Source: Allacma fusca (lineage: Eukaryota; Arthropoda; Collembola; Symphypleona; Sminthuridae). From it: 64,000 nt of DNA. The notes beneath the pieces were generated by a model. The model ran no database searches and was not told the DNA's origin. It saw only the letters and a list, made by a program, of their open reading frames with translations. The stretch covers positions 8,165,873-8,229,872 of the forward strand of contig OX359250.1 in NCBI GenBank assembly GCA_947179485.1. Reading direction: 5' to 3'. The position numbers and the translations under genes are program-made. Below, in pieces: positions 10,028-20,130 of this stretch. How positions within the stretch are numbered: the stretch's first letter is position 1; the number at the start of each line of letters is the position of its first letter.

Positions 10028-10400
10028 ATATATGTGTATATATGTGTATTTATGTGTGTGTATTCCGTGTGTATATATGTATGTATATATGTGTATATAT
10101 GTGTATTTATGTGTGTATTCCGTGGGTATATATGTATGTATATATGTGTATATATGTGTATTTATGTGTGTGTATTCCGTGTGTATATATGTATGTATAT
10201 ATGTGTATATATGTGTATTTATGTGTGTGTATTCCGTGTGTATATATGTATGTATATATGTGTATATATGTGTATTTATGTGTGTGTATTCCGTGTGTAT
10301 ATATGTATGTATATATGTGTATATATGTGTATTTATGTGTGTGTATTCCGTGTGTATATATGTATGTATATATGTGTATATATGTGTATATATGTGTATT
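10028..10400 (+). repeat. 57-bp minisatellite, right part
   Basis: About six copies of a 57-bp unit containing TGTGTGTATTCCGTGTG and TATATATG blocks. Because 57 is divisible by three, all frames stay open and produce long Cys/Tyr/Val/Ile pseudo-proteins on both strands; these are not genes. Confidence 0.9.
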
Positions 10401-10932
10401 TATGTGTGTATATGTGTGTATATGTGTGTATATGTGTGTATATATATATGTGTATATGTGCATATATGTGTATATGTGTGCATATGTGTGTATATGTGTG
10501 TATATGTATGTATATGTGTGTATATATATGTGTATATATGTGTGTATATGTGTATGTATGTGTATATATGTGTATATATGTGTATGTATGTGTATATATG
10601 TATATATATGTGTATATATGTATATATATGTGTATATATGCGTGTATATGTGTATATATGTGTATATATGTGTATGTGTGTGTGTATATATGTGTATATA
10701 TGTGTATGTATATGTGTATTTATGTGTATATATGTGTATATATGTGTATATATGTGTATATATGTGTATGTATGTGTATGTATGTGTGTATATATGTGTA
10801 TATATGTGTATATATTTGTATATATGTGTATATATGTGTATATATGTGTATATATGTGTATGTATGTGTGTATGTATGTGTGTATATATGTGTGTATATA
10901 TGTGTATATATGTGTATATATGTATATATACA
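10401..10932 (+). repeat. TATG/TGTA microsatellite
   Basis: Degenerate tetranucleotide and dinucleotide tract grading out of the 57-bp minisatellite. No coding value. Confidence 0.9.
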
Positions 10933-11267
10933 TTGAGGTGGGGTTATATGTTCGGAGAGGTTCGGAGATGGTTCGGGAAGTAGTACGGGCGGTTGTAAAT
11001 GAGACATGTGGGTGGATGTGGTGGGGTTGGGGTAAGATGGGCTCATTTTGCAATTTCTTACCCCCCGGCGATCCCTCCCAACTCCCCTCGAGTGTATATG
11101 TATGTGTGTTTGTTGTGTATGTATATAGATGTGTATATATGTGTGTATATAAGTGTGCGTGTGTAAGCCAAAAGACGAAAGTGCGTGGAGGTGGGTTATA
11201 AGTTCGTGGAGGTTCGGAGATGGTTCGGGGTCGGTATGGACGGTTGTAAATGGGACATGTGTGTGGA
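10933..11267 (+). repeat. diverged duplication, ~250-bp spacing
   Basis: The segment at 10933-11014 (with GAGGTTCGGAGATGGTTCGG, then a GTACGGGCGGTTGTAAATG-like part) recurs in diverged form at 11185-11267. A short TGTA-rich tract lies between them. This looks like a higher-order repeat next to the microsatellite. The CCTCGAGTGTAT junction at about 11087 also occurs at about 3267, on the other side of the LTR pair. Confidence 0.65.
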
Positions 11268-11289
11268 GGTGGAGGAGTAAGTGCGGAGA

Positions 11290-11700
11290 GTTGTGGATGT
11301 AGTTCTGTTGTGTTCGGACTATATGTATGTGTGAAAATGCACCACTGTGATCGTGAGTGTTCGTACTGGAGTTGTGTACATGTAATGTATGGAAAATATC
11401 ATGAGTCAGCCGAGTGTGTTCGGACTGGAGTTGTATGCATGTAATGTGTAGGGTATAATCATGATGAGGTGGAAGCGGTTCACTTGAAATGTGTCGTTGT
11501 GATAGCGTTCGGGGTTGGAACTTTGTGTATGTAATATAAGGTCATATCATGAGTCAGCTGGTGGATATAGTTTGACGCGTGTTAGGGCTCCAGTTGTATG
11601 CATGTAATGTATGGACATATCATGAGGAAGCTGGAGGATATATAGTTTGGTGTGTGTTCGGGCTGGAGTTGTATGCGTGCAATGTGAGGAACTATCGCGC
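11290..11700 (+). repeat. degenerate ~80-110-bp tandem repeat
   Basis: Five or so units share the core GTTCGG-CTGGAGTTGTATGC, then ATGTAATGTATGG, then ATATCATGAGTCAGC. Units differ by point changes and indels. No gene is supported within it. Confidence 0.65.
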
Positions 11701-11726
11701 CGCGGTGCCGCCTAGCTTGAGCGGTA

Positions 11727-11797
11727 CATCTTTGCACATCTCTGCACATCTCTGCACATCTCTGCACATCTCTTGCACATCTCTTGCACATCTCTTG
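11727..11797 (+). repeat. TCTGCACATC decamer array
   Basis: Six or seven copies of a 10-11-bp unit, TCTGCACATC or TCTTGCACATC. The reverse complement of the same unit forms a shorter array at 13875-13904, so the two bracket the PolB-like part of the Polinton relic as inverted arrays. Confidence 0.8.
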
Positions 11798-12295
11798 CTC
11801 TTCACTTTGTATACTTGATTCAGGATGATATACTATTGAAACATCTGACTTGGAGATACTGTCAGTCTCAAGACCTTGAGTCCATGTAATTGATAGATTT
11901 TAAAATATTTCTATGATGAGTCAGCTATTTTTATTGAAATTTTGCGCGTAATAAAACATTTTGTGGGAACAAATATCACCGAGTGTCTGTATGCACGACA
12001 TAATTTTTGATCGTGGTTACTACCGTTTTTATTTTCGAAGCAAACATTTTTTATTAACACAGAAAATAATTATTTTTACAAAAACATGAAGTGTTGAACA
12101 CGGAAAATGTTTTCTAGCCTTTGGAGTTGTCCTGACTGTGTAGCTGCTCGTCTAATCAATTTATGGCATTGAGAGTGTCCAGAGTCTCCCATTTGTACTT
12201 GGAATGAGGATATTTGGAAGTTTGCATTGCATGTGAATACAAGATTACAATATCAAAATAAATTACGACACTTGGAGACTTTTCTGGATTGTATC

Positions 12296-12913
12296 CTAAT
12301 GCACACGGACTCGAGCATTTTGAAAAAGTCGAAGTTCACCAACGTTTACTTCCACTTGATCAATACTGCCCACTCTCCACCCACTACCATTCTGAACAAA
12401 AGTTTCAAGTTTATCCACAATTTCTCCGACGCACAGCCACACCAGCGTTTCAATTCCAGTCGAGTCAAATAAATCATGATTTGCAGATTTGAAGTAAATC
12501 ATAGCCGACTTTATGGTCACCTCCCCATCATCGTCCAATGTTATATCTTTTTCCATTAAAACGGTTATGCTCAACTGCACGCGCATATTTCCATGGATAA
12601 CAAGAAGTTCAGTTAGTAACGTCTCCAGTGCTGGGTACGTTTCCTTAAAAGCAGTTTCCACGTCCCGTGTGTCAATGAGATGACGGTAAGCATAGTGAAC
12701 AATTACTCACAGATGTGAACGGCTTAGTTCGGTAAAGTTGCTCAAGTCCAGAGGATAGTTTGCATCAACATGACCCAACCGTTCTCCAAGAGATGGGCAG
12801 GAGTGAACCCTCTTCCAGGAACAATATTTTCCGCAATGCTCGCACAAATGATTCACTTCGAGATGACAAGCATACTGAATATGTGTACGACAGCGAAAAA
12901 TACAGTCAGGCAT
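12296..12913 (-). pseudogene. Polinton PolB N-terminal region
   Basis: The part at 12296-12661 contains FVQNGSGWRVGSIDQVEVNV, which matches the conserved segment (F-x3-GSGW-x3-I) found before the polymerase domain of Polinton and related protein-primed PolB proteins. The part at 12707-12913 has a Cys/His finger-like stretch (HLCEHCGKYCSWKRVHSC), also usual at this end of the protein. The exonuclease and polymerase domains are not present. Fossil, broken. Confidence 0.6.
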
Positions 12914-13065
12914 TGAGCAGTAAAGTTTCTGAAAATAAAAAACAAATAAATACTTATATAAAAACTAAAAAATAAATCAATCTCGTGTGTTTGCGCGCGA
13001 GCTAAAATATTTTCCCTATCTATTACACTATTTGAGTACATAAATGTCCACACTGATCCACACCA

Positions 13066-13287
13066 TTATATTTGTTTCGCAAATGACAAAAAACCTACCG
13101 GACGTGAAAATCCATATGTAGTGGGAACAGGTCGTTGGGTTGTTTCATAAGCTAAATTCGTATTGGAAGCTGCTCCGCTGTTCTCATTTCTATTTGGTTG
13201 GGACGGTCCAGAAATTGGCTCGATCCTGTTGTCTTGGTTTGCTCCTTCCATGGTTTTAATTATTGCTGTTCCTAGCTTTCCACTCAC
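13066..13287 (-). other. unassigned open frame in Polinton relic
   Basis: 73 residues, hydrophilic, rich in Asn, Pro and Ser, with no recognised domain. It sits between the PolB-like region and a frame with a signal peptide. It may be part of the element or unrelated. Confidence 0.3.
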
Positions 13288-13434
13288 TAATCAGCTTACG
13301 CGTAAACTTGTATGTTTTGATGGAGACCAGAACACACAAAAGCATTACTGACGTGTAGGTAGCTGCAAACAGGACAAGTTACACAGTTCAAGTGAATACG
13401 GGTGGGAGAAAGTGAGGAGAGAACTTTATACAGC

Positions 13435-13788
13435 TCAATAAGGGAAAAGAGAAATCTTACCCGCAGAGTTCTCACGCGTTGCCACATTATCTCCCTCTGT
13501 GGGCACGCTTGTGCTCCCGTTCTTGTATTTACGCGTGTCCTGCAATAGATGCTCAAGGAAAGCGTGTAGGTGAATTAACAACCGTTCGGTTGAAGTTGCT
13601 CCGTCATTCAGCACCACATCTTGAGCAAAGGGTGAACAAACTCGATGGTGACTGCATTTATACTTGACAACTCTACCGATGTCGCTAGCGTTAGCTTTAG
13701 CTCCGTTCACACTTGATTCGGAAGAAGTTGAAATAATAAAGTTTAATAAAAATAAATAAAGAGTCACAATAATTACTCGTGAGACCAT
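13435..13788 (-). other. 117-residue frame with signal peptide
   Basis: Begins MVSRVIIVTLYLFLLNFIIS, a good signal peptide or membrane anchor, followed by a hydrophilic region with two close cysteines. No family recognised. Within a Polinton relic this may be a membrane-associated accessory product, or an unrelated frame. The inverted GATGTGCAGA array lies just upstream. Confidence 0.35.
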
Positions 13789-14035
13789 GTTTACAGAATG
13801 CTTTCAAAATGTTAACTAATTGTTTTGTTTGCTCCGAATGTTCTTATGTACGTATATGTACGTATATATGCAAAGATGTTCAGAGATGTGCAGAGATGTG
13901 CAGAGTGGGTTAAGATGATCAGAGCAAGTTCAAATTGTTGATGGTAATTAGAGCCCGTGTTAACAGAACGCTTACAAAACGGGCACTATTTTTTTCGTAT
14001 GCTCCGAATGTTCTTATGTACGTATTTTGCAAATT
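13787..14035 (-). repeat. diverged direct repeat inside Polinton relic
   Basis: The stretch at 13793-13852, with CTCCGAATGTTCTTATGTA, recurs in related form at 13965-14026. It brackets the decamer array at 13875-13904. It may mark a local duplication or the junction between two element fragments. Confidence 0.6.
13875..13904 (+). repeat. GATGTGCAGA array, inverted partner of 11727-11797
   Basis: Three copies of GATGTGCAGA or a one-base variant. It is the reverse complement of the unit at 11727-11797, about 2.1 kb away. Confidence 0.75.
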
Positions 14036-14606
14036 TGTTACACTTTTTATTAGGCTGGGATTTTCTTTGACCATAACCACGTTGATTCTTTCGAGGTCTC
14101 AGCGATCTCTTGCGATCATTAATATTATTATCTCCGACAGCATCATTGTCTCCCATGGGTTTTTCTTTCCCAGAGATGTCGCCTGCTGTAGTGTTATCAG
14201 AAATTGCGTGAGTTTCAGCGATGGTCTGCTGAGGATCGTTCACATACTCCATAGGAATATCTTTACTTGCTTCATCTAGTGTTTTCCACTCTGGTGTCCG
14301 TGTGAGTCGATGACACATGGACGTCCCAATACTGTCACAACATCATATTTTGATAAATTTTGACGTCTTTAGATTTTGTTTTAAAACTCCGTGATGAACA
14401 TCGAGCTTTGAGGATACGTTTTCAGTTAAATTGTTTGTTATAGGGGCGGGAAGGTTTGGTTTAATTGCGTGATTAGGAGTCTCACTGGCTGTTGCTGCCA
14501 CTGATACCGGTTTGTGTTCATTAACTGACATGTTTATTTCTCTTTTATATAGTTTCATAAGCTCTTCATAAAGAGCGGGAGAAACAACTCGCATTACTTT
14601 AGCCAT
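13986..14606 (-). pseudogene. Polinton PY-like region
   Basis: The upstream part (14343-14606) starts MAKVMRVVSPALYEELMKLY, resembling the N terminus of a protein often found beside the small conserved protein and ATPase in Polintons. The downstream part (13986-14318) ends in a basic tail, RKSLRPRKNQRGYGQRK-like. The fossil is broken, about one break. Assignment rests on pattern and gene order, so it is tentative. Confidence 0.45.
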
Positions 14607-14630
14607 TATTGCGCATACGATAAAATAATT

Positions 14631-14960
14631 TCACTCATAAACACTTTTAGAAACACTTGCTAATATGGCTTTCACTAGGTTTTGGTTTCGCAAAAGCAGG
14701 CGTTTTGCAGTCTCTTTGTCGTTCGAATAGATTTTAATTTTCTTTACGAATTTACAAACTTGAGCGGTTTCCTTTTTACAAAATAAATTAAAATTGTATA
14801 TTAATTCCAGTAACGCATGTATTTGCAAATCTGATGCATTCTTCACAAGCCTTCTAGCCTTTACCTTTGATTTGACTGTTACAATTTGAAGGAGGAACTG
14901 ACAGTTTTCTTCAAACGAATTATTCACCGTCATTTTATTGGAGGGCGTATACTTCAGCAT
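14631..14960 (-). CDS. small conserved Polinton protein
   Basis: 109 residues, helical and basic, with the order FLLQIVTVKSKVKARRLVKN, SDLQIHALLELIYNFNLF, FVKKIKIYSND and KRLLLRNQN. This follows the small Polinton/adintovirus-type protein whose usual pattern is a string of helices with an Arg/Lys-rich centre and KRxLL near the end. Its function is not established. It overlaps the start of the ATPase frame by about 25 bp, consistent with the compact order of these elements. Confidence 0.6.
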   Translation of the reverse strand: MLKYTPSNKMTVNNSFEENCQFLLQIVTVKSKVKARRLVKNASDLQIHALLELIYNFNLFCKKETAQVCKFVKKIKIYSNDKETAKRLLLRNQNLVKAILASVSKSVYE

Positions 14961-15603
14961 TCTGGTCAGGGAAAATTGAATTTCTAACCCAAAAAGGAAA
15001 TGACTTATTTTTAGGATGCATGTCTAAAACGAGGTAGCCACACTGTCGACTTGACACGGCTTTAATATAGGCTGAAGTCAGAAAGTTTGTCTGACCTGTG
15101 CACACTTGTTTAGCGATGTTAGTGATTATACTGCGGTCTCTGGTATTATCAAACAACAGTAGTATTTGCGTATTTAAATTTATCTCTCTTAACCCTTTTA
15201 CAAATGGATTCTGAAGAATTAAAATTATGCTCGCCCCTCGATGATGTGAATGTTTAATAAAATCACGAGTCACAAGGTCCAAGTTTTCTTTCATTGAAAA
15301 CGTATCCTGCTGGTCTTTGATCACAATTAAACAAGGATCACTAGCCAATGTTTCAATATCGTGAAGATTACTTGTAAATATTATATTTTTATCTTCTTCC
15401 TTTAATTTATAAAACTCTTTCTGAAAATCGCTATAGACGTAGATGACCTTTTCTAATCGCTTTTCAAATAGTTCAAAGCGCCTGCGTATTATTTCAAGTG
15501 TCTTATACGTTTTACCACCCTGTGTGCTGCCTGCGATAGATATTGTACTGGGGTGGGGGAAGGAATAGTTAATTAAATTATTTTCTTTAGTTCCAATTTC
15601 CAT
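14935..15603 (-). CDS. Polinton FtsK/HerA-type packaging ATPase
   Basis: 222 residues. The Walker A loop is AGSTQGGKT near residue 24, after FPHPSTISI, the lead-in usual for Polinton and adintovirus ATPases. A hydrophobic Walker B strand, CLIVIKD, lies near residue 91. The diagnostic block DFIKHSHHRGASIILILQN follows, then LLLFDNTRDRS and CGYLVLDMHP, each matching the family pattern in order. Length is close to the family norm. Known role: a motor that packages element DNA into capsids. As part of a broken element it is treated as a fossil. Confidence 0.85.
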   Translation of the reverse strand: MEIGTKENNLINYSFPHPSTISIAGSTQGGKTYKTLEIIRRRFELFEKRLEKVIYVYSDFQKEFYKLKEEDKNIIFTSNLHDIETLASDPCLIVIKDQQDTFSMKENLDLVTRDFIKHSHHRGASIILILQNPFVKGLREINLNTQILLLFDNTRDRSIITNIAKQVCTGQTNFLTSAYIKAVSSRQCGYLVLDMHPKNKSFPFWVRNSIFPDQNAEVYALQ

Positions 15604-15737
15604 GACGTTGTTTTCACAATGAGTAGAAATGAGAAACTGTTCTTGTATATGTACAGGACCGAATCTTTATTTAACTTTTACACAATAAAGACTTACACAA
15701 TTACACCAAAACACTCACTAGCATTCATAAATCGCCA

Positions 15738-16225
15738 CTATTTTACCATTTTCATCAGTTTGTAAGTAAATAACGACACTATTTTATCATTATACAACGT
15801 ATTAGATTTAAATTGAGATATAAATATTTTATAAGGTATTCCTATGGTCCTACTGTAAGCAAACATTGCACAAAACTGTCCACACAGTTCGGACTGTGCA
15901 TTCTGCAGGATTTTACAATTCTCTCTGATAATAAAATTCCGTGGTATGCGTATATTGTGATATTGAGAAATATCTTTACCAAAACTATCAAAAACTTCAA
16001 ATTTTTTGTAGATTATTTTATACATGCATATCAATGTTTTCCTGGTCCTGAAATAACATCTGTATTGACAATTAAAATGCTCGGAGCGCTTATTTCATTG
16101 AAAACCGTGTTAAATTCATCAGATGCTAGTACATGAAAGGGCATTTTGATGTGATACCAACTAAATATAGCAGTAAGCATGTCTCGAATAGACCTTGTGT
16201 CCATCTTAATAATCCAATATAACAT
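15738..16225 (-). pseudogene. Polinton adenovirus-type cysteine protease region
   Basis: Two minus-strand parts. One contains PSILIVNTDVISGPGKH, which resembles the segment holding the active-site histidine in adenain-like proteases. The other contains QSELCGQFCAMFAY, matching the catalytic-cysteine segment. Known role: processing of capsid proteins during maturation. Position next to the ATPase is the usual Polinton order. Broken, about one break. Confidence 0.7.
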
Positions 16226-16439
16226 GACGGTTGTTGTCTATTTCCAAAACGTTTGGTAATGGCTGTAAACGACAACTTGAACAGCCTCGTCCAACGGTGC
16301 TCTAAACTTTATCGTTATTTTAATGTTTCCTCGACGGTTAACCGAGAGCGCGTCGTTTTGATTCGGGAGCAAGTCAACAGCAACAAGAACGTTTCCTGTG
16401 AAATTGTAAATAATTTTTTTTATAAATCATCCAAGTTTA

Positions 16440-16639
16440 NNNNNNNNNNNNNNNNNNNNNNNNNNNNNNNNNNNNNNNNNNNNNNNNNNNNNNNNNNNNN
16501 NNNNNNNNNNNNNNNNNNNNNNNNNNNNNNNNNNNNNNNNNNNNNNNNNNNNNNNNNNNNNNNNNNNNNNNNNNNNNNNNNNNNNNNNNNNNNNNNNNNN
16601 NNNNNNNNNNNNNNNNNNNNNNNNNNNNNNNNNNNNNNN
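16440..16639. other. assembly gap (200 N)
   Basis: Exactly 200 undetermined bases, probably a gap of standard size rather than a measured length. Frames that cross it are meaningless. Missing Polinton genes could lie here. Confidence 0.99.
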
Positions 16640-16749
16640 CCCGCTAATAAACTGCACTGTGCAATCCAATGGACATTTTACACACCTGATGTTTAGCGTA
16701 TCTAGTATTTTTGTTATGTGATTCTTTTTTAATTTTTGGAACTAACGAG

Positions 16750-16945
16750 AACAAGTCTCACCGAAAATCACGAACTTTTTAATATTTTTAAATTTTGGGT
16801 ATTGTATTACCCGGGTTAAATGACCGGACGTCATTAGCACGAAGATAACCTGACGCCTAACAAGCTTTAAAAATATTGCTGCAGTGAAAATCACGAATTC
16901 TTTAATATTTTTGAATATCGGGTATTGTATTACCCGGTTCCAGTA
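16750..16945 (+). repeat. ~130-bp spaced duplication
   Basis: The segment at about 16760-16816 (ATCACGAACTTTTTAATATT, ending GGGTATTGTATTACCCGG) recurs in diverged form at 16889-16938. Each copy ends with a GGGTATTGTATTACCC hairpin. Unassigned; possibly part of a MITE end. Confidence 0.6.
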
Positions 16946-17210
16946 CCCGCCGAATATTTGCATGAACAGTAAAGCAACATACTATAAGCCATAAGTGGGT
17001 TTGCATTTTGGTTGGTCCTAATTGGCCAACACAAACGGCAGTAATCGTCATTTAAACGTGCTAACCTAGGCCTGGTATCCTGTTACCCGAATGGGCCCTA
17101 AAAATCAATTTAAGCTCCTGGTATTATATGGAAACGATTCGATTCGTTGGTTTCGCTTGAAACACAGTATTTCACAGAAAACACAGAAATAGCCCGAGGC
17201 GACACTTGTG

Positions 17211-17395
17211 TGACGTCACAGGGTCATCACGGGACGTCGCTTATGGGAAATCTACACGAGGTTACGCATGTCTGGTTACATGGCTGACGACACCACGTTG
17301 GATAGCGTTTCCACTATGTATGAAGGAGCGTTGTCTAAAAAAGGTGCGGAGCAGCCAATCAGCAAGGGATACGGTAAAGATGGCGACTTCACGAT
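17211..17395 (+). promoter_or_regulatory. possible CpG-containing promoter: CRE, CCAAT, YY1-like
   Basis: TGACGTCA, a full cAMP-response palindrome, is at 17211-17218. AGCCAATCAG (CCAAT box) is at about 17354 and AAGATGGCGAC (YY1-like, often at starts of housekeeping transcripts) at about 17378. They lie within 190 bp in locally CpG-richer DNA. No coding exon follows convincingly on the plus strand. This could be a promoter whose exons are outside recognition, or chance. Confidence 0.25.
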
Positions 17396-17956
17396 GAATA
17401 AGGTTCTGGGTAGGGATAGCGTCGAGGTTTAATTCTATTGTATATGCCTTTGCTGGGAGTTTCTATAAGAGGAACGGATCAAATGAATTTGGTCGTGAGG
17501 TTGATCTAGGTACTCAAAAAAAAGAAAACTTTGCAAGCGCTTAAACATCTTAGCAGTTTTCAACGAAAAAGGATTTTCGTATAAAGTTTATTTATTATAA
17601 AAATAATTGACAAGTTGTTTCGTGATTTATTTCTGGTACTTTCTGAAATTTACCTGTCCATACAATAAATTAAACAAAGCGAAGCCAAATTTATATTGCT
17701 TGAAGAGCGACTGTTGCTCATAATTTGATAGTTTACCTGTTCTGTAATTTCCAGGAATAAGTGTTGATAATTAGTGATTATCATTATTGTCTGTAGGAAC
17801 CCCCAAGTTCCAGTGTAAAATCCAGATTTAAATTACCCAGCAAAATAAGATATTTCATAAATAAATTTATAACTTTCCCTCCAAAACACCTTGTAGATCT
17901 ACAACCATTTATAATACCAAGCAAGAGAGGTTTTAGACAGTACAGTAAGGTTTTAC

Positions 17957-18041
17957 CTGCAGTAGACTTTGTTCTTTGTAACTCTTCGTGAGCTATTGCA
18001 GGGTTAGTATTGTCGTCCTCGGGTCTGTTGGCGACAGGCAT
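17957..18041 (-). CDS. candidate first coding exon, unassigned
   Basis: Reads MPVANRPEDDNTNPAIAHEE, then LQRTKSTAG, up to a good splice donor (CTGCAG then GTAAAA). The composition is hydrophilic and protein-like, unlike the surrounding repeats. I found no convincing acceptor with an open frame nearer than 17.4 kb, and no known protein is recognised. It could instead be a chance open frame. Confidence 0.25.
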
Positions 18042-19463
18042 TATCGATTCGAATATATTGTAGAAAGTGTTTTTAAGTTCAGATTTTTAGTTAGATTCTA
18101 AGTAAATACAACCGTAAAAATTGAGGTTGAAAATGGAACGTTTTTGTGTCTAGAATTTTGAGCATTCAAAATTAAAGTATGTGCAGGGTAGTGCATCGCA
18201 CGGGTACAAAAATGGTGTACCTGGACCTGGACCCAAATGGTGGGTACCGGCAAAACTCGTACCCATACCCGTACCTGATTATAAGTACCCATTAAATAAA
18301 TTTTGGTACCTGGACCTGATTATTTTGCAAGTAGTGCGTACCTGAATTTTACCCATACCCAAAATATACCCAATACATGGACCTGTACCTGAAAATGTTT
18401 CCTGCGTACCTGTACCCAATCAGGTACTTTAAAAAGAATTACTGTAAACGACTCAACATGATGACATTCGATGATTTACATCACAGCAATTACAAGCTAG
18501 AGGAAATTCAGCCTCATCATAATTTTTGCAAAGCTAGACATCTTAATGGAACTATAACTTCTATACATTTGAAGAATTGCCATCATTATTATCAATTAAA
18601 TCTTCCACTTCTAGGTCATCCTCCATAACCACAATATCATTTAACTTCATTTTGATTGAATCACAAGTGGAATTTGTAATTATATGAACTTATTGCTGGT
18701 ACGTTGTTCTAAGTTGGTTAACCATCTCTATTGCTTAAACGTATGCTTTTCAAAAATTACGATGCATTCCTCAAAAAACACGCTGAATAGCAAAATAGAT
18801 CTTTAGATCGGAGAGAGCCACGTACTACACTAGATGCCTCGTAAGATTGATTTCTGTTCGTAAAAGTACCCAGATTTTCAGGTACTAATTTATCAGGACC
18901 AGGTATATCGGAACCTTGTACCTGTTCCTGTCAGGTACAACCCAAACACTTCCAAGTTTGTACATGTACCCAGGCACTCCGGAACGTCCAAAAAAGTGGG
19001 GGGACAATATTTTAAAATTAGTTTTCGTTACATTTTCTTACACACACTAAATGCTATCAAAATTTTACTGATTTCAAATAGAGGTATCAAAGAATTGATT
19101 TCTCGATCTATTTCCGAGAATGGTTCAATCTGTTCTTTCATTTTTGGTCTGATATGGTCCAAATGTGTAGAACCATTCCTCTAGATCTGTTTTTTTTGAC
19201 GTAAATGTTTCACCAAACAACAATATTTCATTTTAATTTTTAATATCCCGAAACAAACTCCTTGTGTGACGTTTTAATACTCAGTTGTACTCTTTTCAAT
19301 AATATTGGCGCGCTAAAACCTATTGAGTTTATAAATTGCTCCTAGCAAATTTTCGGTTCAGTTCGTAATACCGGAATGGTATTATCTGTCTGGTCCGACA
19401 TTTTGGAACAGATTTATTGGTCTGGCATGAATTTGGAACGAAATTCAAAGTAAAAGTTTCAAA

Positions 19464-19997
19464 GAGAAGTTAGAAGAACTAGACTTTTTTGTAAACTGGG
19501 AAGAAATTACACCAGATTGGATTGAGAAAAATTATGACTCCATTATTCAAGCCACAATTATGAAATCCTACCTAGAAGACCTAGATAAAATAATGATCTC
19601 TCAACAGAACCCGAGGTATAAATATCTGTTAAAGGCTACATCAGCTCCAGGGTATCTCACTTGTAACCTACCTATGTACAAAATAAGACTAATTGCTCAA
19701 TTACGATTATCAAACCCATTAGAAGCTAAATTTACTTGGAAACAGAATACAATAGAAATTATACCGAATAAGGCATGCTTACTATGTAAACATCCCCAAA
19801 CCTCGATACAACATTTAATTGTAGATTGTTCCAAACTACAAAACTTAAGGGTCAAGCACAATTTAAGGCAAGAACATGAAACCTCAGAAAGAACTCTCGA
19901 AAATCTGTTGTGTAGTTCTAACCCAATTGTACTAAGCAACCTTTATTATATGTGTCTGGACATCCGTGCTATAATTACAAAAAACCTCAAGAAATAA
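19464..19997 (+). pseudogene. C-terminal part of LINE reverse transcriptase protein
   Basis: Open from the truncation point to the natural stop at 19997. The 145 residues from the first ATG (19560) include CLLCKHPQTSIQHLIVDC, a CX2CX8HX4C motif usual at the C terminus of Jockey/I/R1-type LINE proteins. The RT catalytic domain is missing because of the 5' truncation, so no activity is expected. The frame is preserved in copies 1 to 3, probably because they are young, not because it is selected. Confidence 0.75.
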
Positions 19998-20130
19998 CTG
20001 AAAAGGATACTGAAAAGAAGAAAAATTGTGACAATTTACAATTATTGTGACAATTGTTGTAAAATTATAAGTGTACTTTTGTGTATGAGCAGACTCAGAA
20101 ACACAATAAACATACATACATACATACATA
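19464..20130 (+). mobile_element. 5'-truncated LINE inside MITE, copy 1
   Basis: A 667-bp LINE 3' part, flanked by an 18-bp duplication CAAAGTAAAAGTTTCAAA (19446-19463 and 20131-20148), ending in ACACAATAAA and a CATA repeat tail. The duplication and microsatellite tail show target-primed insertion into the MITE before the MITE spread. The frame carries the last 180 or so residues of the ORF2-type protein. Confidence 0.87.

Larger units (their letters stand above)
12200..16439 (-). mobile_element. Polinton/Maverick relic, broken
   Basis: A cluster of minus-strand parts typical of Polintons: PolB N-terminal region (12296-12913), two unassigned frames (13066-13788), PY-like region (13986-14606), small conserved protein (14631-14960), packaging ATPase (14935-15603) and adenovirus-type protease (15738-16225). 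No integrase, major capsid protein or complete polymerase was seen; some may lie in or beyond the assembly gap at 16440-16639. The element is a fossil with several breaks, at least four, and no clear terminal inverted repeats. Fairly well kept ATPase and small-protein frames suggest moderate rather than great age. Confidence 0.8.

Noticed and set aside
10032-11201. Long Cys/Tyr/Val/Ile-rich open frames on both strands
   Set aside because: They are translations of a 57-bp minisatellite and a TATG microsatellite; all frames are open because of the repeat, not coding selection.
16253-16696. 147-residue open frame
   Set aside because: Runs through the 200-N gap, so most of it is undetermined; the readable part has no recognised domain.
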